DNA of 64,000 nucleotides from Guadua angustifolia (taxonomy: Eukaryota > Streptophyta > Magnoliopsida > Poales > Poaceae), in the NCBI GenBank assembly GCA_036346375.1, contig CM070508.1:19598852-19662851 (forward strand), written 5' to 3'. Every line of letters begins with the position of its first letter. Within the stretch, counting starts at the first letter, position 1. Below, in pieces: positions 34,057-44,486 of this stretch. Position numbers and translations under genes: made by a program. The notes beneath the pieces are model-generated. The model did not search any database, was not told where the DNA came from, and was given only the letters and a program-made list of their open reading frames with translations.

Positions 34057-34913
34057 TGTGATAAGGGTCATGTTCGAGAAAAAACGGCTAGGATAAAAAT
34101 TCCAAAAATCTCCGGTGGACTATATGTCCCAAGTGTCAGGATGAAGCAGTTCAGCACCTGGGAGTAGTCGAACCTCTTCTGGTTTTCTGGGCAAGCTCTG
34201 ATATCCACATTAAGATACGCGCCGTAGTTGGAGCAGTACGGTACCAAGACTAGCCAGTTCGGGGTACAGCTGCTCAGTTTGCTCGAGAGGCTGCTGTTCA
34301 GGTGAGGAAGATACTTGATGACCTCACCAAAGGATGGAGCTCGGAAGACTATAGTTTCAACGAAAGGATTTACACACTGGACATCAATGGAAGGAGGCTT
34401 GGGTGGAGTTCAGTTAGCCCCGTGCAAGGCGTCATGCCCAACAGAAGAGAATATCCACTCCAAAGTGGGTTTCCTGCAAGCCTGAAGCAGAAAAGAAGCA
34501 AGAAAGCATAGGGAGTAAGGATTTCAAGAGAATGGAATGCACTGCCTTGTCATGAATACAAGCCTTGAAATGAGCATGATACGCACTGGAGAATTTGGCC
34601 TTTCAGGCTGTTGTACACTGTAACTGAAATGATTCTGTTGTTCCGGTTATCAACAAGATCTAGTTCCTTATTGATGTTGTTGCCCATGTCAAGCGTGGCA
34701 TTCAGTTGATTATCACTCAATATTCTGCGAATAGTTTCAGGCTTTAACAAGTCTGTAAAATAAAACATAGCATATGAGACAGAGATCCTTTTAATTATTT
34801 TTTCTGTTATCTTACACATGTTGCAACTCAGGCAAGCTGAACAGCTTCTGTGGCAGTTGCCCGGAAAGCCGGACTGACTGCATATACTACATATAGTAGC
34901 GCCAAGAATTCAG

Positions 34914-34960
34914 ACGCAACCAGGGGGGCCACGTGTCGCCCCCGGGCGAGGCCCCCCTGG
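34914..34960. repeat. GC-rich palindrome in an LRR intron
   Basis: CCAGGGGGGCC near 34921 and GGCCCCCCTGG near 34952 pair with each other around a CGCCCCCGGGCG centre. It lies at the left edge of the tandem repeat below. Confidence 0.7.
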
Positions 34961-35330
34961 AAAATCCGAAATTGCGATTAGGTCCCTGGAAAATCGCGTT
35001 TAAGTCCTTTTGTCTGTTTTTTTTTAGGATAGCTCCGAGAAATATCGAAATTGCGTTCGGGTCCCTGCACACGGTTTATAGCTAAATTGGAAATCGCGTA
35101 TAGGTCCTTTCGCCCGATTTTTTTCGCGTTTAGGTCCTTTCGGCCGTTTTTTAGTAAAATAGCCCCGAGAAATATCGAAATTTCGTTCGGGTCCCTACAC
35201 ACGGTTTATAGCTGAATTGGAAATCGCGTATAGGTCCTTTCGCCGATTTTTTTGTAGACTGTACCCGAAAAAAATCGAAATGGCGTTTAGGTCCCGTGAC
35301 GCAGTTTTTAAAAAAAACAACCAGATTTTT
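34961..35330. repeat. Tandem repeat of about 120-bp units in an LRR intron
   Basis: Elements such as CCGAGAAATATCGAAATT, CGTTCGGGTCCCT, ACACGGTTTATAGCT and GGAAATCGCGTATAGGTCCT recur at about 35034-35120 and 35162-35240, with degenerate copies on both sides. On the minus strand two units read similar peptides (MCRDPN, ISIFLGAIL), which reflects repetition and not a gene. It is probably a fragment of an unclassified repeat. Confidence 0.85.
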
Positions 35331-35689
35331 CCCTCGCGGCGTGGCGTCGCAATTTCAACCAGATTTTTCCCTCATGGCAAGAACGCGCAAGAACCCAACC
35401 TAGTTGTCTTGAGGCGTGAAAGGAAAGAGAATATTATCATTTCTGACTCTAAAACCGCCTTTTTACTGAATTCAGATAGCACTGTAACTTACAGGGTCAT
35501 TAATCTGGGAAATTCTGTAAACCAGCTTGGAACTTTAGAAGGCGCAAAGCTGTTATTCCTTAAGGGTGCGTTTGGTTGGCCGTATGAACGGAACCGTTTG
35601 ATACGGGATGAGATGGTACAGATTCCTAGAATATTCCTTGAAGATGCTGTATCATTCCATTCGGCAAATTTCGCTGAACCGATCCGTAC

Positions 35690-36300
35690 AGGACCGAGTG
35701 AGAAGGCTTCACTCGCCACAGATGCGAGCAGTAGCAGGAGGAGGCCGCGCCTTCCACCTCATCCACCCGCGCCCTCCATGGCGACCTCCTCCGCCTCCTG
35801 CAGCCGCCGTGCCCCTCTCCCACTCTGGGCCCACGAGCCGCGTCCGCCACCATCGCCTCCCGAGAGGTTGGTTCGTCTTGCTCGCCTCCCCTTTCCCCAT
35901 CCCCTCGCGGCTCCCCTGTGGGGTGTTCGATGAAATGCACACCGCCGGTTTAGGACCGCTTCTGATGAGCGAGTCTTGCGCATGCCGCCTCTCTGCTTGT
36001 CTTGAGCTGCGGACTCACATTGTGGCGTGTCTTCGTCGAACGGCTCGCAGCGCGAAAAGCCTTTATCGAGCCGAGCGTGCGTCTTGTTCGAGTGAGGCTT
36101 GCGCGATTCCTGCTACGTGATGGTTGCCAAACCAAGCAAGATCTTCCTGGTTAGCTTCTGTGAGGATGAGACCTCGTGGATGTTCTTGACTCCCCCTGTA
36201 GCTTTCGTTCCCACTCTACTCTGGACTTTGATTGTCTGCAAAGTGTTCGATGAAATGCCCAGCGCTAATTGGATATGCCAGTCTGAATATCCTTGCAATA
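35690..36300 (+). other. GC-rich exon-like block inside the PIF-like element, source unknown
   Basis: The sequence has open frames with Arg/Pro/Ala-rich peptides, an ATG in good context at 35779 and two copies of a GTGTTCGATGAAATGC string (35918 and 36241) that read VFDEM. It looks like a host gene's first exon or exons rather than transposon sequence. It may come from the same gene as the hydrolase exon at 37514 or from a PPR-type gene, but the strings are too short to decide. Confidence 0.4.
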
Positions 36301-37513
36301 ACTAAAATTTTCTGCTACCGCATGTGTATTTTTCATCATGCGTTGTCGTCCATCTTCAAATACTGTTCTGAGTATTCTCCATTCCTCCATGCAATTCAGG
36401 TATTTTAGCGACTCTGGAACGAGGGGATTGTACAGTCTACTTGTGCCGAGGGAAAACCTCTAAGGTTAGAGTCTGACCTCATTGATTTTTATTAAGTTTG
36501 GCAATAGTTCTTGTTCTTAGTATTTCATATCTTCTAACTAGCTATGTTGAGGTGAGAAGGATGAATAGAATAGAGAATGCTGACTGCAGTGGTCACCTTT
36601 CTGGTTTCAGAAAGTGCAGCTAGCTCCCTCCCCACAAAATTGAATTGCGGTTTGCATTGCGGTTTTAACAAGGACTGAGCTCAAATCTTTGTTTCATTTG
36701 TTTTTGTGTTCAGTTATTGTGAGGACTGAGCTCAAATCTTTGTTTCACTTGTTTTTTGTTAACAGATTACTGCGAGGACTGCTCATGTACAAATCAGAAA
36801 TTCAGTTGTTTCACTTGTTTTTGTGTTCTGCTATTAGAATTTTGGAATCTTAAAACCCCAAATCAGTGTAGTGATCTCATTTCAGTCTTGTATAAAGGAT
36901 ATTGATTTCTATTTGATTTATCCAATTCTACATGTGTTGAACAATCTGTAACCAAACCACTCAAATTGATAATCTGTTGTACAGAACAGAGAATTTAACC
37001 TTTTGTGTTCTAAAGGTCTCATGTTGTCAACCACTCAAATTCATTCTCCCATTTCATGCGCTCTTGGGCATGAGGAAAAAATATACCTGCTTTGGTACCT
37101 TCCAGTTAGAGTTAGGACTTAGCTGACCTATTCTAAGTCATGAACTCATGATTGTGTATAATTGTTGCCTAATAGGAGAACATAGACTACCACACCCATG
37201 CACATATACAGAAATGTATGTTTGATCATTCTCATTGGTTACAAATTGAACTAAACTCATTGTGTAAAGCTAGTTTTGTTGCTCGAGTGATGATTCCTTT
37301 TGCTCTTTCTACAATGTGCATAATTGTTGTTTCTCGGCAAATGTTCTCTTGTGCATAGCTATCTGGGTACTCTATAAATTTTAGTGATGTTTCATTACAT
37401 CTTACCGTATGGTGATCTGCTAGAAAGTAGTTATCACTGACAAGTCGTGCTTCCATCATTCTAGAATTTGTAGTTGTCGCAAGTAGATGAATGTGATGTT
37501 TGATTATCAATAG
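36301..37513 (+). other. Intron-like region of the PIF-like element with small duplications
   Basis: No gene is recognised. A GGACTGAGCTCAAATCTTTG block is repeated at about 36674 and 36723. A short exon-like piece flanked by TTCAG and GTTAG lies at about 36401-36463, unidentified. The region ends with the AATAG acceptor of the captured exon. Confidence 0.45.
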
Positions 37514-37574
37514 GGAGCTGGACGTGCATTTTCTGCTGGTGGGGACCTAAAGATGTTATATGAAGGGAAATTAG
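37514..37574 (+). pseudogene. Captured exon of a 3-hydroxyisobutyryl-CoA hydrolase-like gene
   Basis: The 61-bp exon reads GAGRAFSAGGDLKMLYEGKL, flanked by a TATCAATAG acceptor and a GTGTGA donor. G-x-G-R-A-F-S-A-G-G-D-L is the oxyanion-hole motif of the enoyl-CoA hydratase/isomerase fold, and the K-M-x-Y-E-G continuation matches the plant 3-hydroxyisobutyryl-CoA hydrolase-like family (valine breakdown, mitochondria or peroxisomes) as I know it. Only this exon is recognised, and it lies wholly inside the PIF-like element, so it was probably captured from a host gene. No downstream exon follows in the element. Confidence 0.75.
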
Positions 37575-38096
37575 GTGTGAATGTTGCAGTCTAACAATCA
37601 CATAACATTTCTTCAGATTCTTCAGATTGACTAATCAATATGATTGTGATGTGCAGAAATTAGAAGAATTCAAGAGGCGTTGAATTCTAGAATGTGAGCA
37701 ATATCTGCAGAGGCATTGAATTCTAGCAAGCTTGAAGACTCTGTGCATGGAGAGGCTAGAATATAGAGGTGAAAGGGGATAATTTTTTTTATATTTTTGC
37801 TAGAGGACTTGTAGTTCACATCTTGAGGATGTCTGTTTAGTTACTTGGTTTGTACTGAGTTTTTGGCTTAATGGTTCCATCAGTCAGACGAGTAGTTTAT
37901 ATATGTACGATGACATGGTTACGATTTAACCCCTGAATGATCACTACATGAGTAAATTGTTCGTTCAATCTCTTCTTGTTTTACCTCTGAATGATCACTA
38001 CATGAGTAAATTGTTTTACCTCATTTGATCACCACGTTAGTGTTTGCGAGGGAGTATGGTTTGCGCGCTGAAGTACTCAGTACCGCGTAAGTAGTT
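37575..38096. other. Noncoding part of the PIF-like element
   Basis: AT-rich. A CTGAATGATCACTACATGAG block is repeated at about 37934 and 37987. No gene is seen. Confidence 0.5.
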
Positions 38097-38275
38097 TAAG
38101 TAATTTTACTGAACATTTCAATAAACTACACGTCTGTAGGTATTTGTCATGTTAAGTAATTTTACTGAATATTTCAATAAACTACACGTCTGTCGGTATT
38201 TGTCTTGTGTTAAATAATTTTATTGAACATTTCAATAAACTACACGTCTGTCGGTACTTGTCTTGTGTTATTGTG
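38097..38275. repeat. Three tandem 56-58-bp units in the PIF-like element
   Basis: Each unit holds TAATTTTACTGAACATTTCA (or one change) and ATAAACTACACGTCTGT followed by GGTATTTGTC. Units start near 38097, 38154 and 38213. Confidence 0.9.
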
Positions 38276-38339
38276 TGCAATTGAGATCGCGGTTGAGATT
38301 GCTGGTTGTATCGGTAGCCCGGTCAATCAAGCTTCATCC

Positions 38340-38598
38340 CTCAAACCACCTCATCCCTCAATTCAACTTCATCCCTTCAACCAAACATCATCTCGTACCA
38401 TCCTGTACCATTTCATTCAAGCAACCAAATATCATCTCGTACCATCTTGTACCATTCCATTCAAGCAACCAAACAAAACCCTGTACCATTCCATTCAGGC
38501 AACAAAACGCATTCCCTGTACCATCTCATCCAGGATCATTCCATCCATCATGTACCATCCCATCCCATTCATCCTCGTTCACCCAACCAAACGCACCC
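38340..38598. repeat. Right subterminal repeats of the PIF-like element
   Basis: Repeated CCAAACATCATCTCGTACCA-like, TGTACCATTCCATTCA and CAAGCAACCAAA blocks lead into the terminal inverted repeat. They mirror GATGAGATGGTAC at the left end. Confidence 0.8.
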
Positions 38599-39689
38599 TA
38601 AATCCCAGTGGATAGTGCCATATCACTCGTTAATCATAGTGAGAGAGCAAGTTCGTATTGAAATGCTGATTGAGCTTGCACTGAGTTCTTACACATTTTC
38701 GAGCCCGGTCATTGCAGTCAAATTAGACATCGGTCCACTTAGCATGTTATTTGACAGCATTCTGGAGATTTTCAAGAAAAAAATGTTACAAGTGACACAA
38801 CTGTGCTTATCCCAGCTAAATAAGATTTTCGAAAAGGTTGGCGTGATAACTTACAGAACATGGACCTTAGTCAGGTTATTCATAGCAGGAACTTGGCCCG
38901 TGAAATTGTTGTTATTCAGACGGCTGTTTTCAGAGAGCACGTCGAAATGATCAGATTGCTACAAAGAGCCTAACTGCCCAAAGGAATTCTAGAGCAAGTT
39001 CTCCGAACACTTAAGAGTACTTCGAGTGTTGGAATTACCCCAGTAGATGCCGGAATCGGTCCACCAAACCTGTTTCTGTCCAGAAGTCTGGACACAACAA
39101 ATCATAGTCAGACAAATTACATTCCAAATGATACAGAAAGCAAGACCTGAACCTTTGAACTTACATGTGCACGAGGTGCATACTGGAGTTGAACAGATAT
39201 TCTGGGATAGAACCTTGCAGCATATTTTGGTTGAGATGGCTAAAAAGGGAAGAAGAGACATTTGAATGAGTGATAGCCAGGTAATAAATATGATTATCAA
39301 GAAACTGATTTTACTAATGGCACTCACAAGTGTTCTGCCTTAAGTAGCTGGTCCAATCCAGTTCCGTTGTCCCTGGAGTTTGGGAGAGTCCAGTCAATTG
39401 GTTATCAGCTAGGTCTAGATTACATTGGAGATTTTGCCCAACGAGGGTGGGATGCTGCGCGTGAATTTGTCCGAGTTCAGAGCGCTGTGGAATGTGGATG
39501 GACATGGAATCAAGATATCACATTGAGATCCAACGGACAGAGACATACTGCAATAGGATCGAATTATACTAATATAGCAATCAGAAAGGAGGTGAATGAT
39601 TGCGCAGAAGCCAAATTCAAATTTTTATGATTTTTGACACACTCCAATTCAGACTCAAATTGCTTGTTTCGGATTCACAAAAACCTTAT

Positions 39690-39838
39690 TGCGCCGGACC
39701 AAATTTTTATTTGCACGCCGGACCAAATTTTTACATGTACGCCGGACCAAACTTCGCTTCGGATAGAAAGTTTTGCATGTACACCGGACCAAATTTCTAC
39801 TGTGCCAAACAAAATCAGTTCACGCCGGACCAAATAAA
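39690..39838. repeat. Five CGCCGGACCAAA motifs in the LTR
   Basis: Copies near 39693, 39717, 39741, 39782 (ACCGGACCAAA) and 39825, spaced mostly 24 bp apart. The same motif, in the other direction, fills the upstream part of the solo LTR at 16680-17460. Confidence 0.85.
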
Positions 39839-40410
39839 AACAACCTGACACATGTTTACTAAAATAGTAACTCCTGAAGATCCAACAGTTGGATTGACGT
39901 GAAATTTTAACTGTAGAAACTAGATTCAATTCTGAAGTTAACCCAAAAAGAATCAACTCGATCGGATCTATAAATCTCACGATATTACCTTCACAAGATG
40001 ATATTTTTGTAAGAGATCGAACTCCGTGATGCGTTCCCTTGTGCAACAGACCAAACTTCAAAAACTTCAACTACCACGGACCAATCTTCTAGTCAGCTGA
40101 TTTTTCTTCACGCCACAAACGAGCAATCTTCTAGCCACGATTTGCTTTTTCCTTGTATGCATGCAATAGTTGTAACGATGCATGCATGCATTGAGAGCAA
40201 GAACAAAAAGCCTCCAGCCGCAAACAAATATCTCAAGCAGCCATGCGCATGCAGCAGCCGCACCGTATTTTTTCTTCACGCCGCCGGCCGCAAACACTCA
40301 ACAGTCGCTAGGAAGATTTTTTTATTTTCTTTTTGTCTAATAACAGTACTCCAAACAAAAGAGTACAAACCCTAAAATCTCGACACACATAAACAGGAGA
40401 CATCTCCCCC

Positions 40411-40420
40411 TATTTATATA
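40411..40420 (-). promoter_or_regulatory. LTR TATA box of SIRE element 3
   Basis: The minus strand reads TATATAAATA in the middle of the LTR, the likely core promoter. Confidence 0.55.
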
Positions 40421-40936
40421 GAGGAAACATAAAGAGATTGAATACAACTCCACTTCCAACATGGAAAAAGTTTGTATACATCTCAACCTGGCCCAAACAT
40501 GGCCAAATACAACTCTTGCACGCGTGTACAGCCCACATGCCATACTCACGTGACTAACCAGCCTCCATGTGCATCGTTCTCTAACCCGAACGTCCCGCAT
40601 GACATTCTCGACCACCAAGACCTCGATTCCTCCGTGAATCTAGTCTCGAACCTCAGTTCCTCTATGAATCTAGTTCCGGTTCCATCATCAACCACGTTCG
40701 CCCTTGAGCAACACATGCACACAAATAAACAAAAAATGAATCCGAGCACAAGTCCACGACTTGACTCACAATCAATCCATGCAACCACTCACATGAGCGT
40801 ATTGCATCAAGCAAAATCATTAACATGCTATCATCAGCATATCAAATCAACATCTTAAACAACACATACCATGATCACAACCACTTTGCAATGCCAATTT
40901 CATTACTAAGCCAATTTTTTAGCACATGATTTCACA

Positions 40937-41548
40937 ATCGCCCCCTTGATGAAAATATTGGCAACACAATTTAGAACTAAACATTTGCATTCACCTCACA
41001 AGAAAATTTTAAAGGAATTTTATTTTAAAGCCAAAAAAAAAAGCAAAGTGAAAAATCTCCCCCTAAAAAGAAGAAATCTCCCCCTACCTAAAAAGAAAAA
41101 ATGTGTGTGTAAATGTGCAATATGTGTCCAAAACTCTCCAAAATTCTCCCCCTTTGATAATAGATTCATCAAGAATACAAAAGAGAGAACAATTTTTTTT
41201 TGTTTTTAGTTTGTCTATTTTTTTTATGTACTGAGCATTATAAGTCATGCACAAATATAAAAAATTCATCACCAAGTCATGCTAACAAAAGTACTTGCAC
41301 CCTCAAATCTACACATAAACAATGTAGAATAAGCATACCTAGAAATCAAGTACTATTAACGATTTTTTGCATGGCATGATCTTCCTTTCTCAACAATCTT
41401 AAAACTTGAAAACATTGAATTTTTTTGTGCACTTTATTTGTGCTTAAAAAAACTGATTCATTAATTGATTGCAACAATAACAATTGCAAGGAATTATATG
41501 CACCATCAGCCTTACTTTTCAACCATGCCAAGCAATCACAAGCTTAAG
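40937..41548 (-). other. Post-pol noncoding region of SIRE element 3, left part
   Basis: It begins with the polypurine tract (40938-40947, AAGGGGGCGA on the minus strand) and has several further CTCCCCCT motifs (41055-41155). No gene. It is cut at 41548 by CACTA 2. Confidence 0.85.
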
Positions 41549-41880
41549 CACTATACCATGACATATTATTCGCGTCTAACTGTGCGTCGGAAAAGACCCT
41601 ATATAGCGACAGACAGTCCGTCGGTAAAAAGTATTACCGACGGATTAGGAGTGTCGGCTAAAGTCGATCGGCAAAAAACTTTATCGACGGATCTTATATT
41701 CTTGACAGACGATGTGTAGCCGGCAATAAGGACTTTTGCCGATGACATAATTTTACCGCGAACTTTGCTTTGCCGTCGGATTTTAGTTTTTAAGCGCATT
41801 TGTTTTTCTCGACTTACAATGTGTCGGCAATGTCTAGTATTGCCGACACACGGTTCGTTGCTATAATCGATCGCTTCAAA
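41549..41880. repeat. Left end and subterminal repeats of CACTA 2
   Basis: After CACTATACCA come repeated GTCGGTAAA, CCGACGG, TGTCGG and GCCGAC motifs in both orientations, each 8-12 bp, up to about 41860. Confidence 0.85.
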
Positions 41881-44387
41881 AAAATAATGACATAATTCAT
41901 CCAAGCTGAGACATGACATGATATAATTCAAGCATCAATAAAGCATGATAGGATAATTCAAGCATTCAAAGTATATTACAATTACATATCATCCAACCGA
42001 TAGCATATCATCCAAGCGAGACAATAACAATTACATAACACCAAAAGTATATTACAATTACACCATTTAACATAGCTGATCCCCAAAAGATAATAGTTTG
42101 TACAAGCATATATATAACACCAAAAGAGAGGTATGGAGTCTCCACGCATGAGCTGGAGGTGTAAGAATCGTTGAGCTCGCCCTTCCTTTTTACTGCAGAA
42201 AAGAACATTTATTGTCATCAAAAGATATATAGATCAATAATGCAACAATACAGTTGAAGTAGACAAAAGGTAAAAGAGAATCATGAAATGAGCAAATTTC
42301 AAACAATGATGGACACAAAAACAGGGACATGTTACTTGAATGGCTCATAATCAACACCACAGCTACAACTTATGGTGGAAGCACCATTTAATCTCTCTCT
42401 CTCTCTCCATGAACTGTTTAGTAGGTTGTTCATTCCAACATATAACAGCAGCAGCAGCACCAGCACCAGGAATAACTATCTGCTAAACTAGTTACTTGCA
42501 GTGTAGCGTAGAATATATCACATATAGACATATATATATCCTCAATTCCTGATCATGTTTTGGACTTGAGTTTGGGTAATATATATGCGATTTTTAAAGC
42601 GTCGATCCATCAATCTCTGGTAGTAATAATTCAGAAGGGATGTGAGAGTTCATTGATAGATCTATGTATGATCACCGTAGAAACCTAATTAATTAGACAA
42701 TAAAAATATATTCTTCCTGATATGATCATGGTTCCATATGCGCATGGAAATGTGTTTTCTTCTCGAGTTCTATTTGAAGCGTAGTAGTCGCACATAAGAT
42801 AAGATTCGACTTGTCAAGCCGAAAATGTATTGCAAAGAGAGAACCAAGTACAGTAGTAATATAGAAGTCAACATAGTGATGAGACAATTTGAACCATGGC
42901 CACATATGTGGAAAATCCAATTAGAGTACTATTTTCATTTACTCTTGCAACTTTTGTATGGAACATATCTTCTGATCTTTGAAGCCATTCCAAGAAAAGA
43001 ATAAATAAACCTGTTTATAGTGAACAATCATTAACATGTGCTAATTAAGTACCAAACATCCGAGCATATATGTACAAGAAGAATAAAACTCTTGATATAT
43101 GGTGAAAATGAAGATCAAGGTAGATTGAAAAATGGACTACTTGAGTGAGATTCACACCGGTAGCTTTTTCTTGCCCTACTTTGTTGTTTTTACTTTAACC
43201 ACTACATACATCCAAGCTCAAGCTTTGGTCCAATTTATGACAAAGGCTTGCTCTGCTGGCCTCAACTTTTCTAATACTGCATGTTGATCATACATTTCTT
43301 GATTTCCATTCTTTTCTCTTTTGGGAGCATTCGCCCCTCAAAAGGCCAGGCTCTCACCTCTTTTTGGGCACTCACTCCCATAAGAAAGAACAAACAAATC
43401 CATGACCCCTCCCAATTATTGTGTATGTAGGTGTTTAGCCCATGCAAATGTACACACAAAAGGCCAAGATGGATTGCTGTGGCTGAGAGAGGAGAGAATA
43501 CCGAGATCTTAATTTACATATAAAATATCCATGTGCATTGCATGAGCATGCAGCATGCTCATTGGCTTTTCCCTGCAGCTATCCCTGCCTCCCATCTCTC
43601 AACCCTCTCCCAGGCAAAATATGAAAACTAGTAAAGGTAATAGAGATGTGTCCCCTACACTAGGGAAATATGCAACAGATAGTGACACTTCATGCAGAAC
43701 CCACTTCACACACACATGCATGCAAGATTAATTAGCATGGAGTATATACTTAGGTCTCATGCTAACACATGTACTGGTACATTACCTACAGTAATCAAAG
43801 GGTTGCATCTTGGTTATTTATCTCACAAGAGCAGTTATTAAACATGTGCCTTAAGATATTCGGTGGTGTAGCTCATATATACACCCGGGCTAATCAGACA
43901 TCTACTTTTATGAATGCTTGGAAAACCTTATTAATGAGTAACAACATAAAAAGATGCTCAGATTGGTACAAGCGGCGGTACAAGATCTCACAGAATCATG
44001 TAGTTCACAACCATCTAGATTTTTCATTGCTCATGAGTTGTCGGTTTTCCATCTTTGTCTTTAAATCTTGTTCATTTTCTTGAGAAGCATGGCAAGATGC
44101 TAGTCTGGATTTGGTTCAAGAATGGCCATTTGCCGTTCTTTTAGCATGATAAAGTTTTATTTGTTAAATTGAAGTGGTATGTCCTCAATTTCAATTTCTC
44201 AATTGCTTGAGTAAGAAAACTGATTTTTTAAAGCGATTGAGAAGAGTAGCCAACCAACGACCGAGAGATCGAGCCCAAACTCCCATTAATTAGAATCAAG
44301 GTAAAAAATATGAACAGAACTAAAGTGCTCTGTGCAAAATGATCAAGATAGACAGAATTGAATTTGCTCATATTGTTCTGCAGGTAG
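41881..44387. other. CACTA 2 interior, no recognisable gene
   Basis: The DUF4218/DUF4216 end of the transposase gene would be expected here on the minus strand, but I cannot find it. 42000-43000 is AT-rich. 43270-43740 has unusual text with CT-rich stretches, CATGCATGCA runs and TATAAA-like strings, and reads like a host-gene promoter or leader. This could be captured DNA (inference). Short CTCTCTCTCTCT near 42394. Confidence 0.45.
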
Positions 44388-44486
44388 ATTACTCTGGATT
44401 TTCAACATATCGATGATTCTGAGAAACTTCGTCCCGAGGAACTAAACCAACAAACAATTGAAGCTTTGGTTGCAGAAAGTAACTTG
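44388..44486 (+). pseudogene. Exon-like 99-bp open segment with splice borders, unidentified
   Basis: Exactly 33 codons, read in phase between a TGCAGGTAG acceptor and a GTACTT donor. They include FQHIDDSEKLRPEELNQQ and end TIEALVAESNL. It is amphipathic and charged, unlike transposase, and lies opposite in strand to the CACTA 2 transposase. It looks like a captured host exon. I do not recognise the source gene with certainty. Confidence 0.45.

Larger units (their letters stand above)
35564..38598. mobile_element. PIF/Harbinger-like DNA transposon, 3.0 kb, non-autonomous, carrying a host exon
   Basis: The left end GGGTGCGTTTGGTTGG (35564-35579) and the right end CCAACCAAACGCACCC (38583-38598) are perfect 16-bp terminal inverted repeats. 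TAA lies immediately outside both ends (35561-35563 and 38599-38601), the 3-bp T(T/A)A-type duplication of PIF/Harbinger. Subterminal blocks of the type GGGATGAGATGGTACA occur at the left end (35606) and repeatedly, inverted, at the right (38380-38560). No transposase is visible. The interior holds a GC-rich coding-like block, tandem repeats and one clear exon from a hydrolase gene. Confidence 0.88.
34060..39548 (-). pseudogene. LRR-VIII-1 receptor-like kinase gene remnant (extracellular part only)
   Basis: On the minus strand nine exon remnants run in family order, mostly with GT/AG borders: 39548-39328 (LDLADNQLTG), 39239-39165 (GSIPEYLFNSSMHLVHM), 39087-39011 (LLDRNRFGGPIPAS), 38923-38855 (NNNFTGQVPAMNNLTKVHVL), 38761-38693 (MLSNNMLSGPMSNLTAM), 35560-35493 (NNSFAPSKVPSWFTEF), 34877-34816 (LSGQLPQKLFSLPELQHV), 34752-34587 (LSDNQLNATLDMGNN), 34473-34060 (GNPLWSG, FRAPSFGEV, FDYSQVLN). 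These encode leucine-rich repeats and the juxtamembrane ectodomain of plasma-membrane receptor kinases. Frameshifts occur in the first exon. The upstream part is cut by a SIRE element at 39549. No transmembrane segment or kinase is found. A PIF-like element sits at the border of the 35560 exon. Confidence 0.85.
39549..40936 (-). repeat. 3' LTR of SIRE element 3
   Basis: On the plus strand it runs from TGCAATAGGATCG to CATGATTTCACA. It is related to but clearly diverged from the LTR at 1402-2519 (shared AATCAG...GGTGAATGATTG start, ACCAGCCTCC segment, TTTCACA end). It contains five copies of a CGCCGGACCAAA motif at 39693-39835 and a minus-strand TATA box at 40411-40420. Confidence 0.88.
39549..41548 (-). 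mobile_element. SIRE-type copia element 3, 3' part (LTR and start of interior)
   Basis: This is the 3' end of a minus-strand element whose interior resumes at 61590 after the CACTA 2 insertion. 40937-41548 aligns with 2520-3196 of the gag-only SIRE element, and 61590 onward continues the alignment from about 3197. The LTR sits inside an LRR exon. The 5' LTR is beyond the right end of the window, so target duplication (left side CATAC, 39544-39548) cannot be checked. Confidence 0.9.

Noticed and set aside
35918..36257. Pentatricopeptide-repeat gene inside the PIF-like element
   Set aside because: Only the five-residue string VFDEM occurs twice. That is too short to call the family.
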